Shown in pieces: positions 17,372 to 25,850 of a DNA stretch of 42,641 nucleotides (the first letter of the stretch is position 1; each line of letters starts with the position of its first letter). The notes under the pieces were generated by a model. The model did not search any database. It saw nothing but the letters and a program-made list of their open reading frames with translations, and was not told the origin of the DNA. The stretch is from contig MVRA01000002.1 of the NCBI GenBank assembly GCA_002067315.1, forward strand, positions 1-42,641. The letters run 5' to 3'. This stretch comes from Methanocella sp. PtaU1.Bin125 (GTDB taxonomy: Archaea; Halobacteriota; Methanocellia; Methanocellales; Methanocellaceae). A program made the position numbers and the translations under genes.

Positions 17372-18838
17372 CTATGACTTAACAATGTCGATAAGCACAA
17401 CACTGCTATCGATTGTAACCGATTTATTGTAGAGCATCGATGCCAGAGACGAGTCATACACAGTAAAATCATACTGTCCGTAGGCAATCCCCGTAATATC
17501 ATAGTGTCCACTCGCATCGGCCACAACATAAGGTACCGGCGGCGGAGTATGATATTGCCCGAAGCCATTGATCGCAATGACTGCACCCGCGATACCATTA
17601 CCGTCAGATGTTTGCACTCTTCCGGTAACATCGCCGTACAGTACCCGCGGCGGTACCACGGCGACCTGTGTGGGCGTGGGTGCTGTTGACGGGGTCGGCG
17701 TGATCGTGGCATTGATGGTCGTCGCCCCTTGGTGCAACTGCATCGAAATGGCAATGATCGCAATAACGGCAACGGCTAAAATGGTAAAAATAAAAAGGTT
17801 CCGAATCGGGGCATAGTTCCGGGCCTGCATACCCCCGTTTGGACCGCCGGGCGGCAGAAAAATCACAGGCGCCGGATGGGATTCTACAACAATATCCGGC
17901 GGAACCGGGATTCCCTGGTATTCCCTGGCATCCCGGGGACTGTCTTGCACGATTTGTCCGACCGGTATGTCCGGGGTTTCCTCGGGCTCTCCGGGACGTT
18001 CCGGTGCTTTTTGCTCTTCCGGGATTTGTGGCTTCTCGTCATTAGCGTGAACAACGGGCGGTTTTAACGGGGAAATCTCCTCGGGCTTTTCCGGTCTTTC
18101 GTTAAGATCGACCGTATCGATAACATCCCTTTTGTCCCTCTCATCAATTATTTGTATCTTTTCTCTTCGTAACTCTTCTACTGGTATTTCTGTTGGTGTC
18201 TCTTCTACTGGTATTTCTGTTGGTGTCTCTTCTACTGGTATTTCTGTTGGTGTCTCTTTTATTGGTGTCTTTTCTTCTTGTAGCTCTTCCCTTCGTCTTT
18301 CTTCAATTCTTTGTTTTTCCATTGTCAGACAGATTAAATTTTCCGGATAATTGGCTGCAGAATCGTCCTTGCCTTTACTTTGCTCTGTCTCTACTGACAT
18401 GCCAACTAATAGCCGTATTTCTTCAATAATCGATTTATCAACGCTGCTATACATTTGTTTATCAGTGTATTCTGTCAGTGACACCAGTTCTTGTGGAGTA
18501 GCCCCGCACTGATGAATTGCGTGTAAACACTCCCTCAACAATGCCTCATCCAGAGCAGGCGCAAATTCAAAGCATTGATCGTCATACGGAAAAAGCCTCT
18601 TGTTCCTGAATTCAGCCTGCACCATCGATACCAGGCGCGGCACGGCTCTTTTATCCGACAGCATCCCGAGAACAATCGCCGCGTTTCGCCGGATCATCGA
18701 GTTTTCGTGCCCGGTATATTCCAGTGCAACGTTTAAAGCAAGGTCTCTATTAGAAATGAGCCATATACTGTAAAGCGACTGTCGGAGAGATTCTAAATCT
18801 TTTTGCGATTTGATCTCGGTAATAATATCTTCATCCAT
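17372..18838 (-). CDS. Membrane protein with HEAT domain, ETPTEIPVE repeats and exterior carboxypeptidase-regulatory-like domain
   Basis: A 488-residue protein with several parts in order. Residues 15-115 are HEAT-like helices (NSMIRRNAAIVLGMLSDKRAVPRLVSMV). Residues 172-190 form a charged coiled-coil-like stretch. Three copies of a nine-residue ETPTEIPVE-type unit occupy 195-221, followed by a long Pro/Glu-rich linker (to about 340). One transmembrane helix spans 348-366. Then come a Thr/Pro stalk (376-390) and a beta domain (400-486) resembling carboxypeptidase-regulatory/CNA-B-like folds (GDVTGRVQTSDGNGIAGAVIAI). Topology should be HEAT inside and beta domain outside. It looks like a sensor or scaffold that links the cytoplasm to the surface. 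No named family. Confidence 0.65.
   Translation of the reverse strand: MDEDIITEIKSQKDLESLRQSLYSIWLISNRDLALNVALEYTGHENSMIRRNAAIVLGMLSDKRAVPRLVSMVQAEFRNKRLFPYDDQCFEFAPALDEALLRECLHAIHQCGATPQELVSLTEYTDKQMYSSVDKSIIEEIRLLVGMSVETEQSKGKDDSAANYPENLICLTMEKQRIEERRREELQEEKTPIKETPTEIPVEETPTEIPVEETPTEIPVEELRREKIQIIDERDKRDVIDTVDLNERPEKPEEISPLKPPVVHANDEKPQIPEEQKAPERPGEPEETPDIPVGQIVQDSPRDAREYQGIPVPPDIVVESHPAPVIFLPPGGPNGGMQARNYAPIRNLFIFTILAVAVIAIIAISMQLHQGATTINATITPTPSTAPTPTQVAVVPPRVLYGDVTGRVQTSDGNGIAGAVIAINGFGQYHTPPPVPYVVADASGHYDITGIAYGQYDFTVYDSSLASMLYNKSVTIDSSVVLIDIVKS
18174..18254. repeat. Three exact 27-bp tandem repeats
   Basis: The unit TCTTCTACTGGTATTTCTGT + TGGTGTC is repeated head to tail at 18174-18200, 18201-18227 and 18228-18254, with a decayed fourth copy after it. 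In frame it encodes nine residues (minus strand, ETPTEIPVE). Exact DNA identity indicates recent expansion or contraction. Confidence 0.9.
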
Positions 18839-18940
18839 AACTCAACATCTATATTAAACGCGTGAAAAAATACATGTCATTTGTGGTGCCTTCCGGCCCG
18901 GCGTACCCTTTTATTTCTTAGGGGCAGCGGGCCAGTCTTC

Positions 18941-19045
18941 CACTGCCCCGGGAAGACGAAAATCTTCAACGGCAGCCGGCCGAACCAGAACGACCTGGAG
19001 GACGCAAAAAAGTTCGCTAAAGAGATGGTGAAGCTCGCGCAATAA
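18941..19045 (+). pseudogene. C-terminal relic of a flavodoxin/WrbA-like gene
   Basis: An open stretch of 34 codons ends in TAA at 19043-19045 and reads GKTKIFNGSRPNQNDLEDAK followed by KFAKEMVKLAQ. It resembles the C-terminal helix of flavodoxin or WrbA-type NAD(P)H-flavin proteins (NGSRxPxxxDLxxAKxxGKxxAE). Nothing upstream in the same frame looks like the rest of such a protein, so this appears to be a truncated remnant. The assignment rests on a short match and is tentative. Confidence 0.4.
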
Positions 19046-19130
19046 TTAAAATCGACACGCTATTAGAACGCCGTCGGGGCAGACCCTCAGGTAAAGTATG
19101 CGGCCTTGAATCATTCTCTTATGGATGCGT

Positions 19131-20138
19131 TCATGCGTAGAAAGTGCGGGGTTTCAGGTTCTTATCCAGGAACGCGTATAGCCTCGCCAGGTTATCCGCG
19201 CTGACCGCCTCTCGCATGAACGCCGCGTCGCCATGCCCGGCCCCGTCAAAGATCAACAGTTCTACGTTATGCGGCCCGATGACTTTCCTTAACTTTTTAT
19301 AGAACTCGACGCTCTGCCCGGCCGGGACCACGCTATCGTTCGTGCCGTGGGCGATGAAGAATGGCGGATCGTCGGGGCTGATGTACGTCACAGGGTCCAG
19401 CGCCTTAACGGTGTCCAGTCCTTCCTTGAGATTATCGGTGCCAATGAGCGCCCGCAATAACGGCAGGGCATCCGGAGATAATCCTGCGTCGCTTTCTATG
19501 GCATGCTCCACTCTTTCCCCCAGGCCCGCTGGCCCGTAGTAATCGACAACAGCCTGCACCCGACTCGATTCTTTCGGGTTCCCGAGGCTCAGGTTTTCCA
19601 GCTCGTCAACATCGCCTGAAGTGCCTGCGAGGGCCGCCAGGTGTCCGCCGGCCGAGGAGCCCCAGACGCCAATGCGGTCCGCGTCGAAGCCATACCGGCC
19701 CGCGTTAGCCCGCACCCACCGGATGGCGGCTTTGACGTCGTGTATCTGGGCAGGGAATTTTGCCTCGCCTGTCAGGCGATAGTTGATGCTTACGACTGCG
19801 TATCCTCTCTCAATGAGGGAAAGCACGTGCTTTTTCATGCTGAGGTTCGAGTCTGAATCTGTGGCCAGGGATTTGTCGCCGCCGGCCCAACATCCGCCGT
19901 GTATCCAGATGACGACCGGCCACGGGCCCTTGCCGATCGCGGGCATGTAGATATCGAGCTTCTGGGCTGGCGATAGCGAGGCATACGGGACGTCTCTGTA
20001 TTGTAATGAGGCGGATAGTGAAGAGGATGTTTCTGCGGATACGCCGGGTTGATAAAAAAGTAACAGGCTTGAGAAGATGGCCACCAGTAACACGCAAAGC
20101 AATATACAGGCGTATATGGCCGCGATGGCCGCTTTCAT
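19131..20138 (-). CDS. Signal-anchored alpha/beta hydrolase (esterase/lipase, BD-FAE-like)
   Basis: A 335-residue hydrolase with an N-terminal hydrophobic anchor or signal (residues 7-28) and a secreted catalytic domain. The oxyanion motif IWIHGGCWAGGDKS (His-Gly-Gly at 80-82) and GSSAGGHLAAL with nucleophile Ser162 are visible. AHGTNDSVVP with Asp268 and GAGHGDAAF with His302 complete the hormone-sensitive-lipase/BD-FAE type triad. It probably cleaves esters outside the membrane; the substrate is unknown. The first ATG is at 20138 (MKAAIAA); the TTG two codons earlier is less likely. Confidence 0.85.
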   Translation of the reverse strand: MKAAIAAIYACILLCVLLVAIFSSLLLFYQPGVSAETSSSLSASLQYRDVPYASLSPAQKLDIYMPAIGKGPWPVVIWIHGGCWAGGDKSLATDSDSNLSMKKHVLSLIERGYAVVSINYRLTGEAKFPAQIHDVKAAIRWVRANAGRYGFDADRIGVWGSSAGGHLAALAGTSGDVDELENLSLGNPKESSRVQAVVDYYGPAGLGERVEHAIESDAGLSPDALPLLRALIGTDNLKEGLDTVKALDPVTYISPDDPPFFIAHGTNDSVVPAGQSVEFYKKLRKVIGPHNVELLIFDGAGHGDAAFMREAVSADNLARLYAFLDKNLKPRTFYA

Positions 20139-20299
20139 AGACAACCCTTTACAATGTCGGTATAATCATATATTATTTATGTTATTATATATAATCAGTT
20201 CATATGGCTTTGAAAAGCTATGTGTAAAGAGGCGCCTGTATTAAGGCCATCAGAACATTATTAATGAGCTATTTCTATACTTAACATGGGTAGCCGCTA

Positions 20300-20545
20300 A
20301 TGCTTAGAAAACTTAGCGTGATATTGATAATCGTGATCCTGCCGGTTTTTATCGCCGGCTGCGCGTCGACGGATTCGCCCGATCATGACGGCGATAACAG
20401 TGCACAGGGCGACGGCCAGAACGGCGGAGAGAACGGCGGTGACAGCGGCGGGCAGTCCGGCGGCGGTGGCGGCGGTGACGGCGGTGGCAGCGGTGGCGGC
20501 AAGGGTGCTGTGCCGGTTAATGGCACTTTACATGCGAGACTATAA
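20300..20545 (+). CDS. Short Gly-rich lipoprotein
   Basis: An 81-residue lipoprotein: basic start MLRK, hydrophobic core VILIIVILPVFI, lipobox IAGC at residues 18-21. A low-complexity mature part of Asp/Asn then Gly/Ser (GENGGDSGG, SGGGGGGDGGGSGGG) follows, and a short end VPVNGTLHARL. A flexible surface peptide is likely; no homologue recognised. A four-codon open frame (ATG at 20286) ends in TAA overlapping this ATG as TAATG. Confidence 0.6.
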   Translation: MLRKLSVILIIVILPVFIAGCASTDSPDHDGDNSAQGDGQNGGENGGDSGGQSGGGGGGDGGGSGGGKGAVPVNGTLHARL

Positions 20546-20577
20546 GCGTAAAAAAGCTACAGCCATCATCTGATGGC

Positions 20578-21339
20578 GTGCAGTCGTTATTTTTATCATG
20601 CATTATCAGACAATACATAGCCGTTTATTTGAATCGATATTACGGGCTGACATTAACCGGCCGATCATATGATCGTCCAAAAAGGCTTGAGGGAGGCGTC
20701 GCTATCAAGGTCATCGCGGGGACATTAAGGCCAGATCCGGAGACAACTGCAGGATTAGTCGCCGAAGGCTGGAATAAGCTGAAAGCGCCGGGCAGTACTG
20801 TCATCATGATCCTGCTTTCCGTCCCGCTGATGGTGCTTAATCTAATCATCGTTGCCGGCGTTGCCATGGTGGTATCGCCCGGGCCGGTGAGCCAGCTGGT
20901 CAATAATTTCTCGTCGCTTATAACCGGCTCGTTTTCCGTCGAGATAAGGCTGCTCGACCTTTTGCCCGGCATCTTTGGCCTGGCCATGTTAATGATCGTG
21001 CATGAGCTCCTGCACCTGGCCTTTATCCCGGGGTTCCTGCGGTCTGATAAAACATACCTGGGGATTATGTATGCCGGTGTCTACGTAGTTACCGGAGAAG
21101 TCATGACGCTAAGGCGTTATATCGTCATCAGCATAGCGCCGTTTATCGTCCTGTCCGTTGTGCTGCCGGTCGTCCTGGGGGTCGCAGGTATGCTCAGCGC
21201 CGGCCTGATCATTCTGGCCATGCTCAACGCTCTCGGCTCTTCTGTCGACCTTATGGGGCTGATCCTGGCCATAGTACAGGTACCCCGGGGATCAAAGATC
21301 GTTTGTCACGGAATGGATACCTGCTGGAAGGCCCGATGA
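20578..21339 (+). CDS. DUF3267-like membrane zinc metalloprotease
   Basis: A membrane protein of up to 253 residues with an HExxH motif (HELLH, residues 142-146) at the edge of a hydrophobic helix, as in the DUF3267 putative zincins. A later LNALGSSVDLMG (Asp224) is a plausible third metal ligand in the manner of site-2-type proteases. Four to five transmembrane segments are visible (about 74-100, 128-150, 163-175, 181-203, 206-232). The annotated start is a GTG at 20578. The true start may be later, because GGAGG at 20693-20697 precedes the conserved part but has no standard start codon at good distance. Substrate unknown. Confidence 0.7.
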   Translation: MQSLFLSCIIRQYIAVYLNRYYGLTLTGRSYDRPKRLEGGVAIKVIAGTLRPDPETTAGLVAEGWNKLKAPGSTVIMILLSVPLMVLNLIIVAGVAMVVSPGPVSQLVNNFSSLITGSFSVEIRLLDLLPGIFGLAMLMIVHELLHLAFIPGFLRSDKTYLGIMYAGVYVVTGEVMTLRRYIVISIAPFIVLSVVLPVVLGVAGMLSAGLIILAMLNALGSSVDLMGLILAIVQVPRGSKIVCHGMDTCWKAR

Positions 21340-21414
21340 TCGTCATAAACGTGATAGCGGGCTTATTACCCGCGACGGGGTCCTTGATTGCTCTAATATC
21401 GTTGATAGCTTGAA

Positions 21415-21777
21415 TTAATTACCTGCTCGCTCGGTCGAAGCATGCTTGTTTTTCCGCTCCGCCCACTCCCGGCGCTTCGCTTTGGCCCTGTTCAGCTGCT
21501 CGTTCCGCTTTAATTGTTTGACCTGTGCCTTTCTGGCCTTCTGGAATAAGTTGATCTCGATATACAGCTCGCCGACGCTCCTGAACTCTTCTTTGACCAG
21601 CCGCAGGTCGAACTGGTCGTCTTTATTCTCCCGGTGGTTATATAAGGCGATTATCTCCTGGACATTTCCACACCGGTCTCCCATCAGGTTGACGCGACGG
21701 GCGATTTCTCCGTCGATGTACTGCAGGGGGTCCTTTTCAGCTTCCAGCCTTTCTCTGATGTGTTCTGCGGTGATCAT
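21415..21777 (-). CDS. Hypothetical charged helical protein
   Basis: A 120-residue soluble protein rich in Lys, Arg and Glu. The second half is strongly basic and probably one long helix or coiled coil (FQKARKAQVKQLKRNEQLNR then AKAKRREWAERKNK). No motif or family recognised. GGGGATG precedes the ATG by seven nt. The neighbour upstream on the same strand is unrelated in composition. Confidence 0.5.
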   Translation of the reverse strand: MITAEHIRERLEAEKDPLQYIDGEIARRVNLMGDRCGNVQEIIALYNHRENKDDQFDLRLVKEEFRSVGELYIEINLFQKARKAQVKQLKRNEQLNRAKAKRREWAERKNKHASTERAGN

Positions 21778-21863
21778 TTCAACATCCCCAGTTCCGGAAG
21801 TTCATACCATGTAGGTTCATAGATAGTAAGGCGATTGGGGGTATGGCAGTCGTATTTCCCCGG

Positions 21864-22097
21864 TCATTTCTGGATCAATAACAGGTCTTCAATCTTGTCT
21901 TCCATATACTTATAGGAATCATAGATGCCCTGGTTGTAAAACTCCGGGGCCAGTCTTTCAATGATAAAGTCTAACATGAGGCCAGCAGCCAGATCGCCGA
22001 TCTCTTCTTCTCTTTCCGTGGTATGATAGCTCTTGATTGCCTCTATCATATCCGCTCTCTTCTCTTTTGTTAATATTATATTGCTATTATTCCTCAT
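21864..22097 (-). CDS. DUF2164 family protein
   Basis: A 77-residue protein that matches the DUF2164 pattern: ILTKEKRADMIEAIKSYHTTE, then EEIGDLAAGLMLDFIIERLAP, then FYNQGIYDSYKYMEDKIEDL. Members are small helical proteins of unknown function, common in bacteria and scattered in archaea. The ATG at 22097 is chosen because GAGGTG sits five nt before it; upstream in-frame ATGs at 22109 and 22151 lack this. Regulation not evident. Confidence 0.75.
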   Translation of the reverse strand: MRNNSNIILTKEKRADMIEAIKSYHTTEREEEIGDLAAGLMLDFIIERLAPEFYNQGIYDSYKYMEDKIEDLLLIQK

Positions 22098-22254
22098 CTG
22101 ACACCTCATTATCGTACTTTTCTTAATTACTATTCTATTCACGGATATCATGTAACCTGTGGCCCACGTGGCCTTTGTGTTAGATGGCGGCTTAGTCTGT
22201 ACAAAAGATACCGGGATGGCAAATCCCCCGGAAATTTACTGTAAAAAAGATCAG

Positions 22255-22288
22255 AGCACGAGGGCGGTTCGAAATAGCCCTTCGTGCT
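22255..22288. repeat. Hairpin AGCACGA-GGGC / GCCC-TTCGTGCT
   Basis: An 11-bp stem with one bulged base (22255-22265 with 22277-22288) and a GGTTCGAAATA loop lies in an otherwise empty gap between a DUF2164 gene and a degraded gene. The loop looks superficially like a tRNA T-loop, but no tRNA surrounds it. Terminator-like or relic; function unknown. Confidence 0.5.
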
Positions 22289-22379
22289 TTCGGATCCAGT
22301 ATGTTTTAAGCTATCCCGTAGACAGTTATCGCGGTGAGATTTCTATATCTCCGGGGTTCGCCGCGCCGCCTGTCCCGGA

Positions 22380-22899
22380 TTAATTCGAGATTGTATTGCT
22401 GTCGATGAGCACGAGATACCGGGCGCCCGTATCCTTAATGGATTGTAGATAAGCCCATCCTGTTGTCCCGTTGCAATAGGTAAAGCTCAAATAGCTTACA
22501 CTATCGCTGTAAATCGGGTCCGCATCGTACATGATATCGATGCTGTCGGGCCCGGTGCCGGAGGTCGTGGTCCCCTTAATTACTCCCATACTGCCCGAAT
22601 ATTGGGTGTACGCTATCAGGCCGGCCAGCGTCAGGTTCATCGGGTTATTGAGGTCACCAGAGATTCTCGACAGGACGACGGTATCGTCGAATTCCGGCGG
22701 GGTGTCAGGGTTATGGGCCAGTGGTATCGTAGTACGGCCAGAGCGTGCAGGGCGTCGCGAGCCGCGTGGACGTCGGCGCAGGGGACGGTGTCACTATCTG
22801 TGTCGGCACAGGTGACATTGTCGACGTTGCTGTCGGGGTCGTCGCGATCTGTCCTTCATCGTAGTATAAAATATCCGTTCCAATGACAAACTTAACCGC
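22380..22899 (-). pseudogene. Frameshifted secreted-protein relic
   Basis: Two overlapping minus-strand frames together give one plausible protein. The upstream frame (22899 to TAA at 22711-22713) reads KFVIGTDILYYDEGQIATT, then a Thr/Pro/Ser linker (SPVPTQIVTPSPAPTST), then LWPYYDTTGP. The downstream frame continues PLAHNPDTPPEFDDTVVLSR, then NNPMNLTLAGLIAYTQYSGS, and ends at 22380 in VLIDSNTISN. The shift lies within the shared stretch 22711-22780. No start or signal sequence is found upstream, so the N-terminus is also lost. The linker composition matches archaeal surface proteins and the C-terminal part resembles a beta domain of pilin-like proteins; the family is unassigned. Confidence 0.55.
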
Positions 22900-22987
22900 A
22901 TGTAGACGTCACTGTTCAGCGTATATTATTAATTTTAAACAAAACATTTATTATTAACAGTATCATAAAAGATATTCCGATGGTATT

Positions 22988-23275
22988 GTGGAATATTTGA
23001 TCTATTATTGCGGAAAATGGGGTAGCTATTGTATAAGAAGTCGGGCTACATTAGATGAAGCGATCAAATATGCCAATACAATCAACGACCAGCCCGATGA
23101 AAAAGCCTGTATCATCTGTAATCCCGACACAAAAGAATACTGGCTAATATCTGACCGGTTTGATGGAATGCCTCAATGGTTAAACGCGGGCATCGATCAA
23201 GTAAAAACTTTTTATCAGGCCGAATTCCGGGGTAATGACCCCTTCGGATTAAAGTTATTAAACTATCACCAGTAA
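22988..23275 (+). CDS. Hypothetical small protein
   Basis: A 95-residue soluble protein starting with GTG. It contains aromatic-rich motifs (YLIYYCGKWGSYCIRSRATL, KEYWLISDRFDGMPQWLNAG) and four Cys that are not arranged as a zinc ribbon. Composition is less GC-biased than the neighbours. No family recognised. It is convergent with the beta-glucosidase gene. Confidence 0.5.
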   Translation: MEYLIYYCGKWGSYCIRSRATLDEAIKYANTINDQPDEKACIICNPDTKEYWLISDRFDGMPQWLNAGIDQVKTFYQAEFRGNDPFGLKLLNYHQ

Positions 23276-23300
23276 CCAGCACGTCGTCGAATACATTGTT

Positions 23301-25589
23301 TTACTCATTGATTTTAGATATCAGATAATGGATCATCTGTTCGGGCACCGCCGGGATATACCCTTCGAAATAGTTAAACACCATGAAGATCGGCATGTCC
23401 AGCACGTTGTTCATCATGCTTTTGACGATCGCCTCGTCCTTGTGCTCGCCGGTAATCATGGCGGCGCACCGCTGCTCGATGATCTTCTTCAGGATCGGCT
23501 CAAGGATAGCGCGGCCTTTGGAATCTTCCAGCCATTCCCGGACCGTGGAATAGGGGTCCAGGATATGGCATAGCTTCAGGCTGGACTGCAAGGTGACCCG
23601 GATCCGGTGCCGGATGTCGGCCGAGGACGCCCCGATCAGGATGTCGAAGTCGCCGTCCTCCGTGATCCAGCGTTGATACGAGGGATGGTAATAGGCGAAG
23701 CTGCGGTACTCCAGCGGGATGGTGACCGTCTTCGTTTCGCCCGGCCGGAGCTCCACTTTGGCGAACCCTTTCAGCTCTTTGTACGGGCGGATCAGGCCGG
23801 ATTTTCTGTCGTGAACGTATACCTGCACGATTTCCTTTCCCGCAACGCTGCCCGTGTTCGTCACGTCGACCGATATCTCGGTCCCTTCGGTATCCTTGAA
23901 CCGGGTGGCCGAAGCGCGCGGGTTGCTGTAAGCGAACGTCGTATAGCTCAACCCGTGCCCGAACGGGAACAGCACGGGTACCTCTCTTGCGTCGTAATAG
24001 CGATAGCCGATAAATATCCCCTCGCCGTAAGTCGCGACGTCGGTCTCCATGTTGTTGACGCCCGGCCAGTTGAGATACGCGGGCGTGTCGGCGAGCCTGA
24101 TCGGGAACGTCTCCGCCAGCTTTCCGGAGGGATTGACGCGTCCGTAGAGTATATCCGCGATCGCTTTGCCGCCGGCCTGCCCCATCATCCAGCCCTCCAG
24201 AACGGCCGCCACGTCACCGATCCATTCGTTCATCGCGATCGGCGACCCGTTGTTCAGTACCACGACGGTCTCCGGCCGGGCGGCTGCCACCGATCGGATC
24301 AGATCGACCTGATGGCGGGACAGGTCGATGCTCGTGCGGTCGTAGCCTTCGGCTTCGGTCAGCGGAGGCGGAGCGACAAAGACGATGGCCAGTTCGGCCG
24401 ATTTTGCATTTGCGACCGCCTCTTCGGCAAAAATATTGCAGCATTTTCTGTCCAGAGAATATCCTTCGGCATATGTCAATTCTGTGCCCGCCGGGGCCTG
24501 TTGCCGGAGCTCTTCCCAGGGGGTCGATACTTTGGTCGGGTTGACATACGAAGCCCCTCCGCCCTGGAAATATGGCTCTTTAGCGGACCGGCCGATGACG
24601 GCGATCCGTTCATATTTCTTTAACGGCAATATACCGTCGTTCTTGAGCAGGACCATGCCTTCGCTCGCGATCCTGCCCGCGAGCTCGTGATGGCGTGTAA
24701 CGTTTATCACGCCGCCTTTAGGCGTTTCCAGAGACCTGTTGATCGCGGTGAGGATGCGGGAGACCGCCTGGTCGAGGACCGTTTCGTCCAGGCGCCCGGC
24801 CCGGACGGCTTCCACCAGGCCGTACACGTCGACCGGCTGGGGGCCCTGCATCTCCAGGTCCAGGCCTGCGCCGATCGCCCTGACCAGGTCCGGGACCGCG
24901 CCCCAGTCCGACACGACCAGCCCGTCGAACTTCCACTCGTACCGCAGGATGCGGGTCAGCAGCTCGGGATGCTGGGAGCACGGCACCCCGTTGAGCTTGT
25001 TATACGCGCTCATCACGGCCCACGGCTTCGCCTTCCTGATCGCCGTCTCGAACGCGGGCAGGTAGATCTCCCGCAGCGTCCGCTCGTCGATCTCGGCGCT
25101 CAGGATGTACCGCTTGAACTCCTGGCTGTTGGCCGCAAAATGCTTGATCGTCGCGCCCACGCCTTTCGACTGGATGCCGTTGATGATGCCCGTCGCCAGC
25201 TCCCCGGCCAGGAACGGGTCCTCGGAAAAATACTCGAAGTTCCGGCCGCCCAGCGGGGACCGCTTCATGTTCACCCCCGGCCCGAGCAGCAGGTCGACCC
25301 GCTGCGCGATGGCCTCCTCCGCCATGGCCTGGCCCATCGTGTAAAGGAGCTCCGGGTCCCAGGTCGCGGCCAGGCACGAGGCCGTCGGGAAGCAGGTCGC
25401 GGGCAGGCTTTGCGAGGTGTTCGCCTTGATGTCCAGGCACTTCCGGACCCCGTGCGGGCCGTCGGCGAGGATCATCGAGGGGACGTCGAGCCGGTCGATC
25501 TTGAAGGTCGCCCACGGGCAGCTACCCGTGCAGAGGGCGGCTTTTTCCTCTAAGGCGAGGTTCCTGATGGTGGCCGGGATGTCGATCAT
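23301..25589 (-). CDS. Glycoside hydrolase family 3 beta-glucosidase
   Basis: A 762-residue GH3 enzyme. Residues 35-300 form the TIM-barrel domain with LADGPHGVR, RSPLGGRNFEYFSEDP, VGATIKHFAANSQE and the nucleophile Asp228 in LVVSDWGAV. Residues 310-570 form the second alpha/beta domain with the likely acid/base Glu414 in TEAEGYDRTSIDLSRHQ. The C-terminal part has a fibronectin-III-like domain (about 600-690; KELKGFAKVELRPGETKTV) and an extra helical tail. No signal peptide is seen, so it should act in the cytoplasm on beta-linked oligosaccharides. The ATG at 25589 has AGGTG about 8 nt upstream; the longer frame to 25739 is noncoding in character. Such an enzyme is out of place in a typical methanogen and suggests transfer. 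Confidence 0.9.
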   Translation of the reverse strand: MIDIPATIRNLALEEKAALCTGSCPWATFKIDRLDVPSMILADGPHGVRKCLDIKANTSQSLPATCFPTASCLAATWDPELLYTMGQAMAEEAIAQRVDLLLGPGVNMKRSPLGGRNFEYFSEDPFLAGELATGIINGIQSKGVGATIKHFAANSQEFKRYILSAEIDERTLREIYLPAFETAIRKAKPWAVMSAYNKLNGVPCSQHPELLTRILRYEWKFDGLVVSDWGAVPDLVRAIGAGLDLEMQGPQPVDVYGLVEAVRAGRLDETVLDQAVSRILTAINRSLETPKGGVINVTRHHELAGRIASEGMVLLKNDGILPLKKYERIAVIGRSAKEPYFQGGGASYVNPTKVSTPWEELRQQAPAGTELTYAEGYSLDRKCCNIFAEEAVANAKSAELAIVFVAPPPLTEAEGYDRTSIDLSRHQVDLIRSVAAARPETVVVLNNGSPIAMNEWIGDVAAVLEGWMMGQAGGKAIADILYGRVNPSGKLAETFPIRLADTPAYLNWPGVNNMETDVATYGEGIFIGYRYYDAREVPVLFPFGHGLSYTTFAYSNPRASATRFKDTEGTEISVDVTNTGSVAGKEIVQVYVHDRKSGLIRPYKELKGFAKVELRPGETKTVTIPLEYRSFAYYHPSYQRWITEDGDFDILIGASSADIRHRIRVTLQSSLKLCHILDPYSTVREWLEDSKGRAILEPILKKIIEQRCAAMITGEHKDEAIVKSMMNNVLDMPIFMVFNYFEGYIPAVPEQMIHYLISKINE

Positions 25590-25791
25590 TATCGCACCTG
25601 TTCTATCGTTATCCTGCCCGAAACGAATTTTCCGATACGCTTCTCTCATGAGCGGCCGGGGACACTCATCGATCCCCTTTACCGCCTTCTTGTGCGGCCT
25701 CCCGGGACAAGTTCGATAACCTTTGTATAACGGCTCCAAAAGTTAAATCCTTTCATCATGCCCTTTTACCCGGCTATCGCAGACAGGCAGA

Positions 25792-25810
25792 TTATATATA
25801 ATAATTTATT
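25792..25810 (+). promoter_or_regulatory. AT-rich TATA region before the acyl-CoA ligase gene
   Basis: TTATATATAATAATTTATT lies 41-59 nt before the ATG at 25851, in the divergent space between GH3 and ligase genes; a transcription start near 25828 is expected. Confidence 0.45.
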
Positions 25811-25850
25811 AAACAAGACAAATTGATAACAGCATGGACTATAATTAGAA

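Noticed and set aside
18174-18254. Possible CRISPR-like array
   Set aside because: Repeats are contiguous without spacers and lie in frame in a coding region; they are a protein repeat.
22255-22288. Possible tRNA fragment because of a GGTTCGAAAT loop
   Set aside because: No acceptor, D or anticodon arms in the flanks; the stem is better read as a simple hairpin.
25590-25739. N-terminal extension of the GH3 protein
   Set aside because: The ATG at 25589 has a good ribosome binding site and starts at the conserved region; the extension is Cys/Arg/Lys-rich and unlike GH3 proteins.
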